Origin: Phytohabitans houttuyneae | GTDB lineage: Bacteria > Actinomycetota > Actinomycetes > Mycobacteriales > Micromonosporaceae | Reading direction: 5' to 3' | Assembly: GCF_011764425.1 (NCBI RefSeq) | Contig: NZ_BLPF01000001.1 | Coordinates: 2,719,001-2,783,000, forward strand | Length of the DNA: 64,000 nucleotides | Part shown: positions 1 to 8,425 of the stretch, one piece after another | How positions within the stretch are numbered: the stretch's first letter is position 1 | Layout of the letters: the number at the start of each line of letters is the position of its first letter | The notes under the pieces: generated by a model | Databases searched by the model: none | What the model was told of the DNA's origin: nothing | What the model saw: the letters and a program-made list of their open reading frames with translations, nothing else | Translations under genes and position numbers: made by a program

Positions 1-99
1 GGCCGCAAGCCGCCGCGCTACCTGGCGGTCGGCGACGTTCTGGAGACCACGATCCAGGGTCTGGGCACCATGCGGCACCGGTTGATCTCGCCGGCTTGA
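1..99 (+). CDS. Fumarylacetoacetate hydrolase family protein, C-terminal fragment
   Basis: The last 32 codons of a gene that enters from the left edge, ending in TGA at 97-99. The peptide contains PPRYLAVGDVLETTIQGLGT, the usual C-terminal strand pattern of fumarylacetoacetate hydrolase-family enzymes (P-R-[FY]-L-x-x-G-D-V-[LV]-E). These act on 2-keto-4-pentenoate-type or acylpyruvate substrates with a divalent metal. The substrate cannot be told from this fragment because the metal-binding Glu/Asp residues lie outside the window. Confidence 0.6.
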   Translation, partial: GRKPPRYLAVGDVLETTIQGLGTMRHRLISPA

Positions 100-179
100 C
101 CTGCCCGGTGGGGTGACCGCGCGACGCCTTGGCGACACAGCGGTTGACAGCGCTCCGTGAGCATGGGATTCCGGAGTGC

Positions 180-1289
180 ATGGCCGAACCTCACGCGCGC
201 CAGGAAAAGACCGACCGCCGCCGCAAGCGGGTGGGCGGATGGCGAGAGATCGTCGCCGCCCGCGCCGCGCTGATCGAGGCACAGCTCGAGTCGACCAGAG
301 TGGACACCGAGGCGTGGCGCATCACGCGCGCGTCGGTGCACAGACATCTCCGGTCCGCTCTGGAGGCCGCCGACCGGCGGCGGTGGTTTCGCGGCACGTA
401 CGACTGGTGGACGGGGGCGCACGTCACCGCCGCCTGGGCGCACCTGCACAACGCGGAGCTGCTGCTGGTGTCGGTGGCCGCCAAGGAGGACCTCTCCGCG
501 GGGCGGCACGCCGTTATCGCGCTCCTGGAGCAGGTCTTCAGCCAGCCTGACCCGCGCCGCGCCGAAGCCCGCCGGCAGCTGATCGACGACTGGCCCAAGC
601 CCGACGACCGGGAGCGCCCCGCCGCGGTCGAGCGCGCCGCCTACCGCACCGCGCTCCAGTGGGGCTTCACGGCCGCGGACGAGCAGTACGCGCGGGTGCG
701 CAGCCTCCGCAACCTGATCATCGGCTCGACCCTGTTCATGCTCGCGCTCGTCCTGGCGCTGGCGTGGATCGGCGCGGCCAAGCCCGACCTGATCAACCTC
801 TGCTTCACAAACATCGCCCCGGGCGGCGCGGAGGTGCAGAGCTGCCCGGCCGGCGCGAGCGGCCCCAGCGGCTGGGACGTCTTCCTGGTCGAGCTGCTCG
901 GCCTGGTGGGCGGCTCGCTCAGCGCGATGGTGGCGATCCGCGGCATGCGCGGCACCTCGACCCCGTACGGGGTGCCCGTCGCGCTCGCCCTCCTCAAGCT
1001 CCCCGCCGGCGCCCTGGTGTCGCTGACCGCGTTGCTGCTGCTCGGCGGCGAGTTCTTCCCGGGACTGTCCGGTCTGGACAGTCCACAGCAGATCGTGGCG
1101 TACGCGCTCGTGCTCGGCTACGCCCAGCAGCTCGTCACCAGGCTCGTCGACCGCCAGGCCAACACCGTGCTCGACCGCGTGCCCAGCGCGGAGCCCGTGC
1201 CCCGCGAGCAGGCGCCCCCGCGACGCCGCCAGCGGCCGCGCCCGCGCCAAGGTCACCGTCCGACGCACTGGTCCCCGGCAACTCCTTAG
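180..1289 (+). CDS. Hypothetical membrane protein with a basic N-terminal cytoplasmic domain
   Basis: No family recognised. From the ATG at 180 the product is 369 residues: a charged Arg/Glu-rich N-terminal half (about 1-175) followed by about four hydrophobic segments near residues 179-199, 235-254, 265-290 and 305-320, and a basic Pro/Arg-rich tail. A short Cys-containing loop (about 208-225) between the first two segments is probably extracytoplasmic. A GGAG lies only 3 nt before the chosen ATG; an in-frame TTG at 129 would add 17 residues, so the start is uncertain. The stop at 1287-1289 is 10 nt before the next gene, so the two may be cotranscribed. Function unknown. Confidence 0.6.
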   Translation: MAEPHARQEKTDRRRKRVGGWREIVAARAALIEAQLESTRVDTEAWRITRASVHRHLRSALEAADRRRWFRGTYDWWTGAHVTAAWAHLHNAELLLVSVAAKEDLSAGRHAVIALLEQVFSQPDPRRAEARRQLIDDWPKPDDRERPAAVERAAYRTALQWGFTAADEQYARVRSLRNLIIGSTLFMLALVLALAWIGAAKPDLINLCFTNIAPGGAEVQSCPAGASGPSGWDVFLVELLGLVGGSLSAMVAIRGMRGTSTPYGVPVALALLKLPAGALVSLTALLLLGGEFFPGLSGLDSPQQIVAYALVLGYAQQLVTRLVDRQANTVLDRVPSAEPVPREQAPPRRRQRPRPRQGHRPTHWSPATP

Positions 1290-1299
1290 CATCGACAGT

Positions 1300-2139
1300 G
1301 TGACGGTCGGACAGCTCCTGCGCCGGTGGCGCCAGACGAGGCGGCTCAGCCAGCTCGAGCTGGCCATCCAGGCCGAGGTCTCCACGCGGCACCTGAGCTT
1401 CGTGGAGACCGGCCGGGCGGCACCCAGCCGCGAGATGCTGCTGCACCTGGCCGAGCACCTCGACGTGCCGCTGCGCGAGCGCAACGAGCTGCTGGTGGCG
1501 GCCGGCTACGCGCCCGCCTACGCCGCGGCACCCCTCGACTCGCCACACCTGTCCGCCGTCCGCGCGGCGATCCGGCAGATCCTGGCCGGCCACGAGCCGT
1601 ACCCGGCGGTGGTGGTCGACCGGGGCTGGCAGCTTGTCGACGCCAACAGCAGCGTGGCCTTGCTCACCGAGGGAGTCGCCCCGCACCTGCTCGCCCCGCC
1701 GGCGAACGTCATGCGGATCACCCTCCACCCCGACGGGATGGCGCCCCGTGTCGCCAACCTGCCCGAGTGGCGGGCCCACCTGCTCGAACGCCTGCGCCGC
1801 CAGCTGGTCGCCGGCGACGACGAGCTCGCGGCGCTCTACGAGGAGCTGCGCGGCTACCCCGGCGGCGAGGTGCCCGACCCCGGGGCTGGCTCGACCCGGA
1901 GCTGGACGCGAAGCGACCAGCCCGGATTGAGCCGGCATCCGGGGCCGGAGCGAGCCAGTCAGCAGAGCCCGGGCGATTTCGCGGTACCGCTGCGGCTGCG
2001 GCACCGGGAGCGGGAGCTGGCGTTCTTCAGCACGACGGCGACGTTCGGCACGCCGCTGGACATCACCGTCGCCGAGCTCGTCATCGAGAGCTTCTTCCCC
2101 GCCGACGAGGAGACGAGGAAGTACCTGCAGTCACTGTGA
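1300..2139 (+). CDS. XRE-family transcriptional regulator with MmyB-like ligand-binding domain
   Basis: A 279-residue DNA-binding regulator starting at GTG 1300. Residues about 3-60 form the Cro/CI helix-turn-helix (RRLSQLELAIQAEVSTRHLS then FVETGRAAPSREML). The rest matches the MmyB-like sensor domain found in many actinobacterial regulators, with the conserved end pattern FFSTTATFGTPLDITVAEL then ESFFPADEET. Residues about 194-224 (VPDPGAGS to QQSPG) interrupt the sensor domain at a point where relatives have only a short loop; see the 1879-1971 element. The frame is kept across it. The target genes are not evident. The 3' end overlaps the convergent NTF2-like gene by 9 bp. Confidence 0.85.
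   Translation: MTVGQLLRRWRQTRRLSQLELAIQAEVSTRHLSFVETGRAAPSREMLLHLAEHLDVPLRERNELLVAAGYAPAYAAAPLDSPHLSAVRAAIRQILAGHEPYPAVVVDRGWQLVDANSSVALLTEGVAPHLLAPPANVMRITLHPDGMAPRVANLPEWRAHLLERLRRQLVAGDDELAALYEELRGYPGGEVPDPGAGSTRSWTRSDQPGLSRHPGPERASQQSPGDFAVPLRLRHRERELAFFSTTATFGTPLDITVAELVIESFFPADEETRKYLQSL
1879..1971. mobile_element. Putative ~93-bp MITE-like in-frame insert with terminal inverted repeats
   Basis: About 93 bp inside the XRE regulator gene. Near its ends lies a perfect 8-bp inverted pair, CTGGCTCG (1886-1893) and CGAGCCAG (1951-1958), and outside these a looser pair of CCCGGG-containing sequences. The length is a multiple of three, so it adds about 31 residues rich in Pro, Ser, Arg and Gly without breaking the frame. 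Its composition is unlike the sensor domain around it. No transposase is visible. Boundaries are approximate and the mobile nature is inferred. Confidence 0.35.
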
Positions 2140-2502
2140 CGCGGGCACCTTGTCGAGGAAGCCGTAGACGCCCAGGATTCGCCCGTCACCGTCCAGGACC
2201 GCCACGTCCGATCCCTCCACTACGGACTCACCGCCGGCGTCGGGCACCAGCTCCCAGGCGAACCTGCCGATCCCGTGGTGGCTGTCGACCGGGCCGAGCA
2301 GGCGGAACGTGAACCCGGGAAACTGCTCACGCGCGCCGGCGATGACCGCACCGATGCCGTCGTGCCCGGCCACCGACGCGAGCGGGTCGATGTAGGTGCC
2401 GTCCTCCGCCCACAGCGCGGCGATCGCGGCGCGGCGCGCGTCGGCGTCCGGCTCGTTCCACGTGGCGATGTACCGGTCGGCGAGTTCCTTGAAATCACTC
2501 AT
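2131..2502 (-). CDS. SnoaL/NTF2-like fold protein
   Basis: A 123-residue protein of the NTF2/SnoaL-like superfamily: helix (KELADRYIATWNEPDADARR), then ALWAEDGTYIDPLASVAGHD, then FRLLGPVDSHHGIGRFAWEL and a closing strand with VLDGDGRILGVYGF. This cone-shaped fold is used by small isomerases, hydrolases and binding proteins. The length is typical and the ATG at 2502 gives the natural N terminus. Substrate unknown. The stop overlaps the stop region of the convergent XRE gene. Confidence 0.75.
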   Translation of the reverse strand: MSDFKELADRYIATWNEPDADARRAAIAALWAEDGTYIDPLASVAGHDGIGAVIAGAREQFPGFTFRLLGPVDSHHGIGRFAWELVPDAGGESVVEGSDVAVLDGDGRILGVYGFLDKVPASQ

Positions 2503-2574
2503 GATCCGACCCTGTCACGGCGCCGCGGACCCGTCGATTACCACCCAGGTAAAGCGGGCTGGAACCCGCGACCA

Positions 2575-2635
2575 ACCGCGGACGGTGAGGCCGCGGGAGC
2601 GACGGTCTGGACCACGACGGGCGTCGCGGTAGCTC
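2575..2635. repeat. 61-bp dispersed repeat, copy A
   Basis: The 61 bases here recur at 48311-48371 with only four substitutions and no gap (57/61 identical), starting at ACCGCGGA and ending at GTCGCGGTAGCTC. The copy sits just after the stop codon of the leftward acetyltransferase gene. The other copy also follows the stop of a leftward gene. A dispersed intergenic repeat family is likely; its function is unknown. Confidence 0.75.
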
Positions 2636-2643
2636 AAATTTTG

Positions 2644-3309
2644 CTAAACGCCGTAGACGGTCCAGCCGCGGTCGGGGAAGCCGGCCGCCTCCGCCACCTT
2701 CGCCGAGGCTGTGTTGTCGAAAGCGTGCAGGTAGGTCGGCACCGCGCCCTCGTCGAGCACCCGCCGCGCGGCCTGTGCCACGAGCCGGCGGGCCAGGCCT
2801 CGGCCGCGCGCGGCCTCCTCCGTGCCGACGGACAGCTCGTTGCCGTGGGAGTCGTGGCGCTTGATGCCCACTCCGGCAAGGTATGCCCCCGTGTCGGGGT
2901 CGCGGGCGACAAGCACGTCGCCGCCGAACGGCCACAGCCACTCCGGCACCACGGCGTGGTCGTGCGGCAGCCACTCCCCGGCGTCGGGCATCGCCTCGGG
3001 CTCCAGCGAGTAGCGGAACACGCCCCGGTAGGCCCGGCGCCCGTCGTCGAGGCCGAGTGCCGTGGGCAGCTTGGCGAGCAGGTCGTCGAGGGGCTGGTCG
3101 GCGAGCACCCGCGCGGCGGCCGCGCGGGTCGGTGCCACGGAGATGACCGTGCCGCCCGGTGCGCCGACACCCACCATCGGGTAGAGCTTGCCGTCCCAAG
3201 CCGGCTGGGTGCGCCGCTCGGAGCCGACGACAACCAGCGGCTGACCGGCGGGCCATTGGCCCAGCCAGGTCACGAGGTGGTGGTATAGGCGCTTATCGAG
3301 CATCGCCAA
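2644..3309 (-). CDS. GNAT family N-acetyltransferase
   Basis: A 221-residue protein whose C-terminal half is a Gcn5-related acetyltransferase domain. The acetyl-CoA pyrophosphate loop appears as TEEAARGRGLARRLV (R/Q-x-x-G-x-G/A pattern), followed by a helix and the terminal DNTASAKVAEAAGF motif that packs on the CoA. The first ~100 residues form a lineage-specific N-terminal domain. Start ATG at 3309 has no clear ribosome site; ATG at 3303 is possible. The acceptor substrate cannot be inferred. It ends 8 bp from repeat copy A. Confidence 0.75.
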   Translation of the reverse strand: MAMLDKRLYHHLVTWLGQWPAGQPLVVVGSERRTQPAWDGKLYPMVGVGAPGGTVISVAPTRAAAARVLADQPLDDLLAKLPTALGLDDGRRAYRGVFRYSLEPEAMPDAGEWLPHDHAVVPEWLWPFGGDVLVARDPDTGAYLAGVGIKRHDSHGNELSVGTEEAARGRGLARRLVAQAARRVLDEGAVPTYLHAFDNTASAKVAEAAGFPDRGWTVYGV

Positions 3310-3631
3310 CGACTTTACCTGTCCAGCGGCTCACCACGCGCGCCTCGTTGTGGTCCGGATCACGCCGCTGCGGCGGTCCGGACGAGCGTGCGGATCTGGC
3401 GCAGGAGTACCGAAAGCGCCGCCAGGTCGGCCCGCGAGTCGCCGAACTCCCCGATCGCGTTGCGGGTGCGGGCGATCGACGAGGCGTTCTCCTCCTCCCA
3501 GGCCCGGACGCGCTGCGGTGCCGCCACGTCGTCGGGCGTGGAGTTGAGCACCTCCGCGGTGAGCGCGGCGAGCGCGGCGTACAGGTCGTAGCGGAGCGCC
3601 ATGCGGGCCAGCGTCTGCCACCGATCTTCCC

Positions 3632-3634
3632 GGG
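3632..3634. other. Frameshift site 2 in glutamate dehydrogenase
   Basis: Minus strand reads CTG CCC GGG AAG; inserting one C gives CTG CCC CGG GAA and the family sequence LLPREDRWQTLARMALRYDL. Read as given, the last ~110 residues turn into an Arg/Ser/Pro-rich string that is typical of a wrong frame in GC-rich DNA. Confidence 0.7.
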
Positions 3635-5042
3635 CAGCAGCGAGATCTTCGACAGCAGCTCGTCGACCCGGAACAGTTCCGACAGGACGAAGTAGACCTC
3701 CGCCACCCGGTCCAGCTGATGGCCTGTGCGGTTGGCGACCTCCACCACGTCGAGCAGGCCGAAGCCGTACACGAGGCGGGTGGCCTGCTCGGCGAGCGGC
3801 TCGGGCAGGCCGTGCGAGGCGAGCCCGGAGGCGTGGGCGCGCAGCGTGTCCCGCTCCGTGCCGCGGAAGAGCGTCTCCAGCTTGGGCAGGAGGGTGGTGA
3901 TGCCAGGGCGCAGCCGCTCGATCTCGCCGGGCACGTCCAATGGGGACCGTCGCGAGGAGGCCAACCACCGCACGGCACGGTCGAGCAGCCGCCGGCTCTC
4001 CAGGTAAATCATTGTCTGTGCGGACGTCGACACCCGGTTGTCCAGTGCCTCCACCGCCGCCCAGAGGTCGCGGAGGCCGAAGACCTCGCGCACCACCACG
4101 TACGCCCGGATGATGTCGGCGGCCGAGGCACCGGTCTCCTCGATGGCCCGGAACACGAAGGACGTGCCGCCGCGGTTGACGACCTCGTTGACGAGCTGGG
4201 TCACCACGATCTCGCGGCGCAGCCGGTGCCCGCCCATGCGGCCGGAGCAGCGTTCGCGCAGGGGCGTGGGAAAGTACTCGACCAGCACGTCCGCCACCCA
4301 CTCCTCGTCGGCGATCGGGTCGGCGAGCAGCTCCTTTTCCAGCGCGATCTTCACGTACGCGAGCAGCACCGCGAACTCGGGCGTCGTCAGCCCGCTCGCC
4401 CGCACGTCCAGCTCCTCGTCCGTGGGGAGCGCCTCGATCTGGCGGTCGAGCCCACCGGTGCGCTCCAGCTCGGTCAGCATCCGCCGGTGCACGGGCAGCA
4501 GCGAGTCGGCCTGCGCCCGCGCGTTGCCCAGCGCGCACGCCTGGTCGTAGTTGTCCCGCAGGACCAGCTCGGCGACCTCGTCGGTCATCTCGGCCAGCAG
4601 CGCGTCCCGCTCCGGCGTGGTCATATCGCCGTCGGCGACCGCGCCGCCGAGCAGGATCTTGATGTTGACCTCGTGGTCGGAGCAGTCGACACCGGCCGAG
4701 TTGTCGATGAAGTCGGTGTAGATGTGCCCGCCCTTGAGCGCGAACTCGACCCGTCCCCGCTGCGTCAGCCCGAGGTTTCCGCCTTCGCCGACCACCTTGG
4801 CGCGCAGCTGCCCACCATTGACCCGGATCGCGTCGTTGGCCTTGTCACCGACGTCCACGTTGGACTCGTCGGCCGCCTTGACGTAGGTGCCGATCCCGCC
4901 GTTCCACAGTAGATCGACCGGCGCCAGCAGGATCGAGCGCATGAGCTCCTGCGGGGTGAGGGCCTGCAGACCCTCGTCGAGGCCGAGCGCCACGCGCATC
5001 TGCGGCGTGATCGGGATGGATTTCATGGTACGGGGGAAGACT

Positions 5043-5046
5043 CCCC
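5043..5046. other. Frameshift site 1 in glutamate dehydrogenase (C-run one base short)
   Basis: Four C on the plus strand where the protein family needs five. Without the extra base the reading ends about 20 nt further on (minus strand). With it, SEGGGVFPRT-MKS is restored and continues in frame for some 1,400 bases to the second site. Confidence 0.7.
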
Positions 5047-8000
5047 ACCCTCGGAGATGAGCGTGGCGTCGTAGTCCGCCCACGACGAGCGCGGCAGCTC
5101 GAACAGTCGCCGCCGCTCCACATAGGAGGCTTCAGGGTCCGGCGTCGGGTCGACGAAGATGTGCCGGTGGTCGAAGGCGGCCACGAGCTTGATGTGGCGG
5201 GACAGCAGCATCCCGTTGCCGAAGACGTCGCCGGACATGTCACCGACCCCGACCACCGCGAAGTCCTGGGTCTGCGTGTCCACCCCGAGGTCGCGGAAGT
5301 GGCGCTTGACCGACTCCCACGCGCCGCGGGCGGTGATGCCCATCTTCTTGTGGTCGTAGCCGGCCGAGCCGCCGGAGGCGAACGCGTCGCCGAGCCAGAA
5401 CCCGCGCCGCACCGAGATCTCGTTGGCGATGTCGGAGAACGTGGCGGTGCCCTTGTCGGCGGCCACCACGAGGTACGTGTCGTCGGGATCGTGGCGCACC
5501 ACGTCTCGCGGCGGTGTGACCTTGCCGCCGACGATGTTGTCCGTGACGTCCAGCAGCGCGTTGATGAAGAGCTTGTAGCACTCCACCGCCTCGTCACGGT
5601 CGCCCGGCTTCTTCTTCAGCACGAAGCCGCCCTTGGCGCCCACCGGCACGATCACCGCGTTTTTCACGGACTGCGCCTTGACCAGGCCGAGCACCTCGGT
5701 GCGGAAGTCCTCACGCCTGTCTGACCAGCGCAGACCGCCGCGCGCCACCGGGCCGTAGCGCAGGTGGACGCCCTCGAAGCGGGGCGAGTACACGAAGATC
5801 TCGAACTTCGGCCGGGGCGCCGGCAGGTCCGGGATCGCCTGGGGGTCGAGCTTGAACGCGATGTACGACTTGGGCCGCTGCTCGCTGCCGCGCTGGAAGA
5901 AGGAGGTGCGGAGGGTGGCTTGGATCAGCCGCAGGTACGAGCGCAGGATGCGGTCCTGGTCGAGGCTCTCCACCGCGTCGAGCTGCTTGCCGATCTCCTC
6001 GATCAGCTCGGTGCTGCGCTCCTCGCGCTCCTGGTCGCTCAGCGCGGGGCGGGGCGCGAAGCGGGTCTCGAAGAGGCGCACCAGCAGCCCCGCGATCACC
6101 GGGTTTTCGATGAACGTGGTCTCCATGTACCGCTGCGAGAAGAAGGTGCCCGCCTGGCGCAGGTACTTCGCGTACGCCCGCAGCACCACCACCTGCCGCC
6201 AGGTCAGCCCGGCACGCAGCACCAGCTCGTTGAGGCCGTCGACCTCGGCCTCTCCCCGCCACGCGGCCGCGAACGCGTTTTCCACGTGCGGCCGCACCTC
6301 GCCGAGGTCGCGGTGTGCCTCGGGCAGCGCCAGGCCGAAGTCGTACAGGTAGACGGCGGCGTCGAGGCGGCCCAGCTCGTACGGCCGCTCGTCGATCGCC
6401 TTGACGCCCAGGGAGTGCAGCACCGGCAGGACGGCGGAGAGGACCATCGGCTCGCCGTACCGGTAAATCTTGAACCGCACGTTGCCGAAGTCCTGGTCCT
6501 TGCGGAACAGGTGCATCTCCAGCTGTCCCGGCTCGTCGAGCAGCTCCAGCTTGGCGAGGTCTTTGACCGCCTCGAACGGGGCGTGCTCGTCCTTGTACCC
6601 CTCGGGAAACGCCTCCGCGTACCGGTGGTAGAGGCGCTTGGCCTGCTCGTCGCCGAGCTTGCGCTCCAGCACCAGCCGGAAGTCGTCCTCCCACAGCCGG
6701 GTGGCGTCGGCCAGCTCTTCGGCGAGCGCGTCCGGCTCGACCTCGCCCGGCGGGTTGCCCGGCTCGGTGCGCACGATGAAATGGACGCGGGCGAGCGTGG
6801 ACTCCGTCACCCGGGTGGTGTAGTCGACGCCGATGCCGTTGAGCTCGCGCAGCAGAATCTCCTGCATCTTCAGCCGGTTTTGCGTGGTGAAGCGGTCGCG
6901 CGGCAGGTAGATGAGGCAGGAGATGAAACGCCCGTACCCGTCGCGCCGTAGAAAGAGGCGCAACTGGCGGCGGCCGGCCATGCGCAGCACGCCGATGACC
7001 GCGTGGTACAGGTCGTCGGTCTTGATCTGGAAGAGCTCGTCCCTCGGGTACGTCTCCAGGATCTGGAGCAGGTCCTTGCCGGAGTGGCTGCGCGGCGAGA
7101 GGCCGGAGCGGTCGAGCACCTCGGTCACCTTGCGGCGCACGACGGGCAGGTCGCGCACGCTCGTGCGGTACGCCGCCGTGGAGAACAGGCCGAGGAAGCG
7201 CCGCTCGCCGATCACGTCACCGGCCGCGTCGAACATCTTGATGCCGATGTAGTCCAGGTACGCCGAGCGGTGGACGGTGGCGCGCGAGTTGGCCTTCGTA
7301 ATGATCAAGAGGCGCTTTTCCAGCACCTTCTCGTACGCCTCCGGCGTCATCGAGGAGATCACTCGCGGCGTGGTCTGATCCTGGCGCAGGATGCCGAGGC
7401 CGGTGCCCATGACCGCCTCCAGCAGCTTTTCGTCACCCTCGCCGTCGACGAGCCTGTACTCCCGGTACCCCAAAAAGGTGAAGTGGTCGTCGGCCAACCA
7501 CCGCAACAGCTCGACGGAGTCCGTGATGTCCTTTTCGGGGACCGGCGGGCGGTCCGGGGTGTTGCGCGCGGCGGCGAGCTGGTCGGCGATGGCCGTCGCC
7601 CTGCGGCGCATCTTCGGCCAGTCCTCGACGGCCTCGCGCACGTCGGTGAGCACCCGCTGCAGCTCCCGGCGCAGCTGGTCGCGGGCGACCGCGTCGCGGA
7701 CCGGGTCGACCTCGATGTGCATCCAGCTCTCGACGATGTCGCCGTCGATCGCGTCGTCGGCCTCGACCTCGGAGGCGACCTCGGCCAGCTTGCCGAGCGG
7801 CTCGCGGCGCACCACGATCAGCGGGTGCACCAGCAGGTGTACGTCGAGGTGGTGGGCGGTCAGCAGCGCGGTCACCGAGTCGACGAGAAACGGCATGTCG
7901 TCGGTGACGATCTCGATCACGGTGTGGTCGTCGGCCGCGTCCGGCTCGCTGATCCGCAGCTTGAGCTCGCCCGGCACCCGCTGCTCGGCCAGCTCGCGGT

Positions 8001-8425
8001 GGCTGCGCGCGGCGCCGAGCATTTCGGCCGCCGTGTATCCGATCAGCTCCTCGTCCGGCGCGAACCGCCAGAACCTGTCGACGAGCGCCGCCGAGTCGAG
8101 GTCGTCGCCGGCCAGCGCCACGGCCTGTGCGACGAGGCGCTCCGTGCTCGGCACCGGCTCGTCGATCTCGGCGTCCTCCACCTCGTCGACACTCGGTAAC
8201 TCTGGGAGCGGACCATCCGAAATGGTGTCGACGCTCGCGCCGGCGCCGATCCGGTCGGCCGAAGATGTGTCCGCTCGCCGGACCATGGGTGCACGCTCCC
8301 CCCTCGACCCACCACGCTGTGGGCCGTCTCTGTTCAGACTAGGCCCTTCCCAAGTACCCGGGCCTAGGCGGTATAGGCACCATGCGGGGCTCCGGTGCCC
8401 TCGGGGCCCGTACTACCGTCACGGC

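Larger units (their letters stand above)
3360..8286 (-). pseudogene. gdh: NAD-specific glutamate dehydrogenase (large ~180-kDa type), interrupted by two 1-base frameshifts
   Basis: It encodes the giant tetrameric NAD-dependent glutamate dehydrogenase (glutamate + NAD+ to 2-oxoglutarate + NH4+), used in glutamate catabolism. With two one-base corrections it would be about 1,642 residues, the normal length for this class. It has a long N-terminal regulatory half and a catalytic core with GAKGGFVLKKKPG, followed by the NAD domain. As given, the reading breaks twice. At 5043-5046 (minus strand GGTGGGGAG) one G is missing, so EGG-GVFPRTMKS becomes a premature stop. At 3632-3634 one base is missing, so LLP-REDRWQTLARM shifts frame. 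The correct tail ends in LVRTAAAA with TGA at 3360-3362. Everything either side reads cleanly, so sequence error is more likely than decay. A GGGAG ribosome site precedes the ATG at 8286. Confidence 0.85.

Noticed and set aside
3293-3700. Alternative C terminus of glutamate dehydrogenase reading to 3293.
   Set aside because: After 3634 that frame is Arg/Ser/Pro-rich and overlaps the acetyltransferase gene. The +1 frame gives the conserved family tail and ends at 3360.
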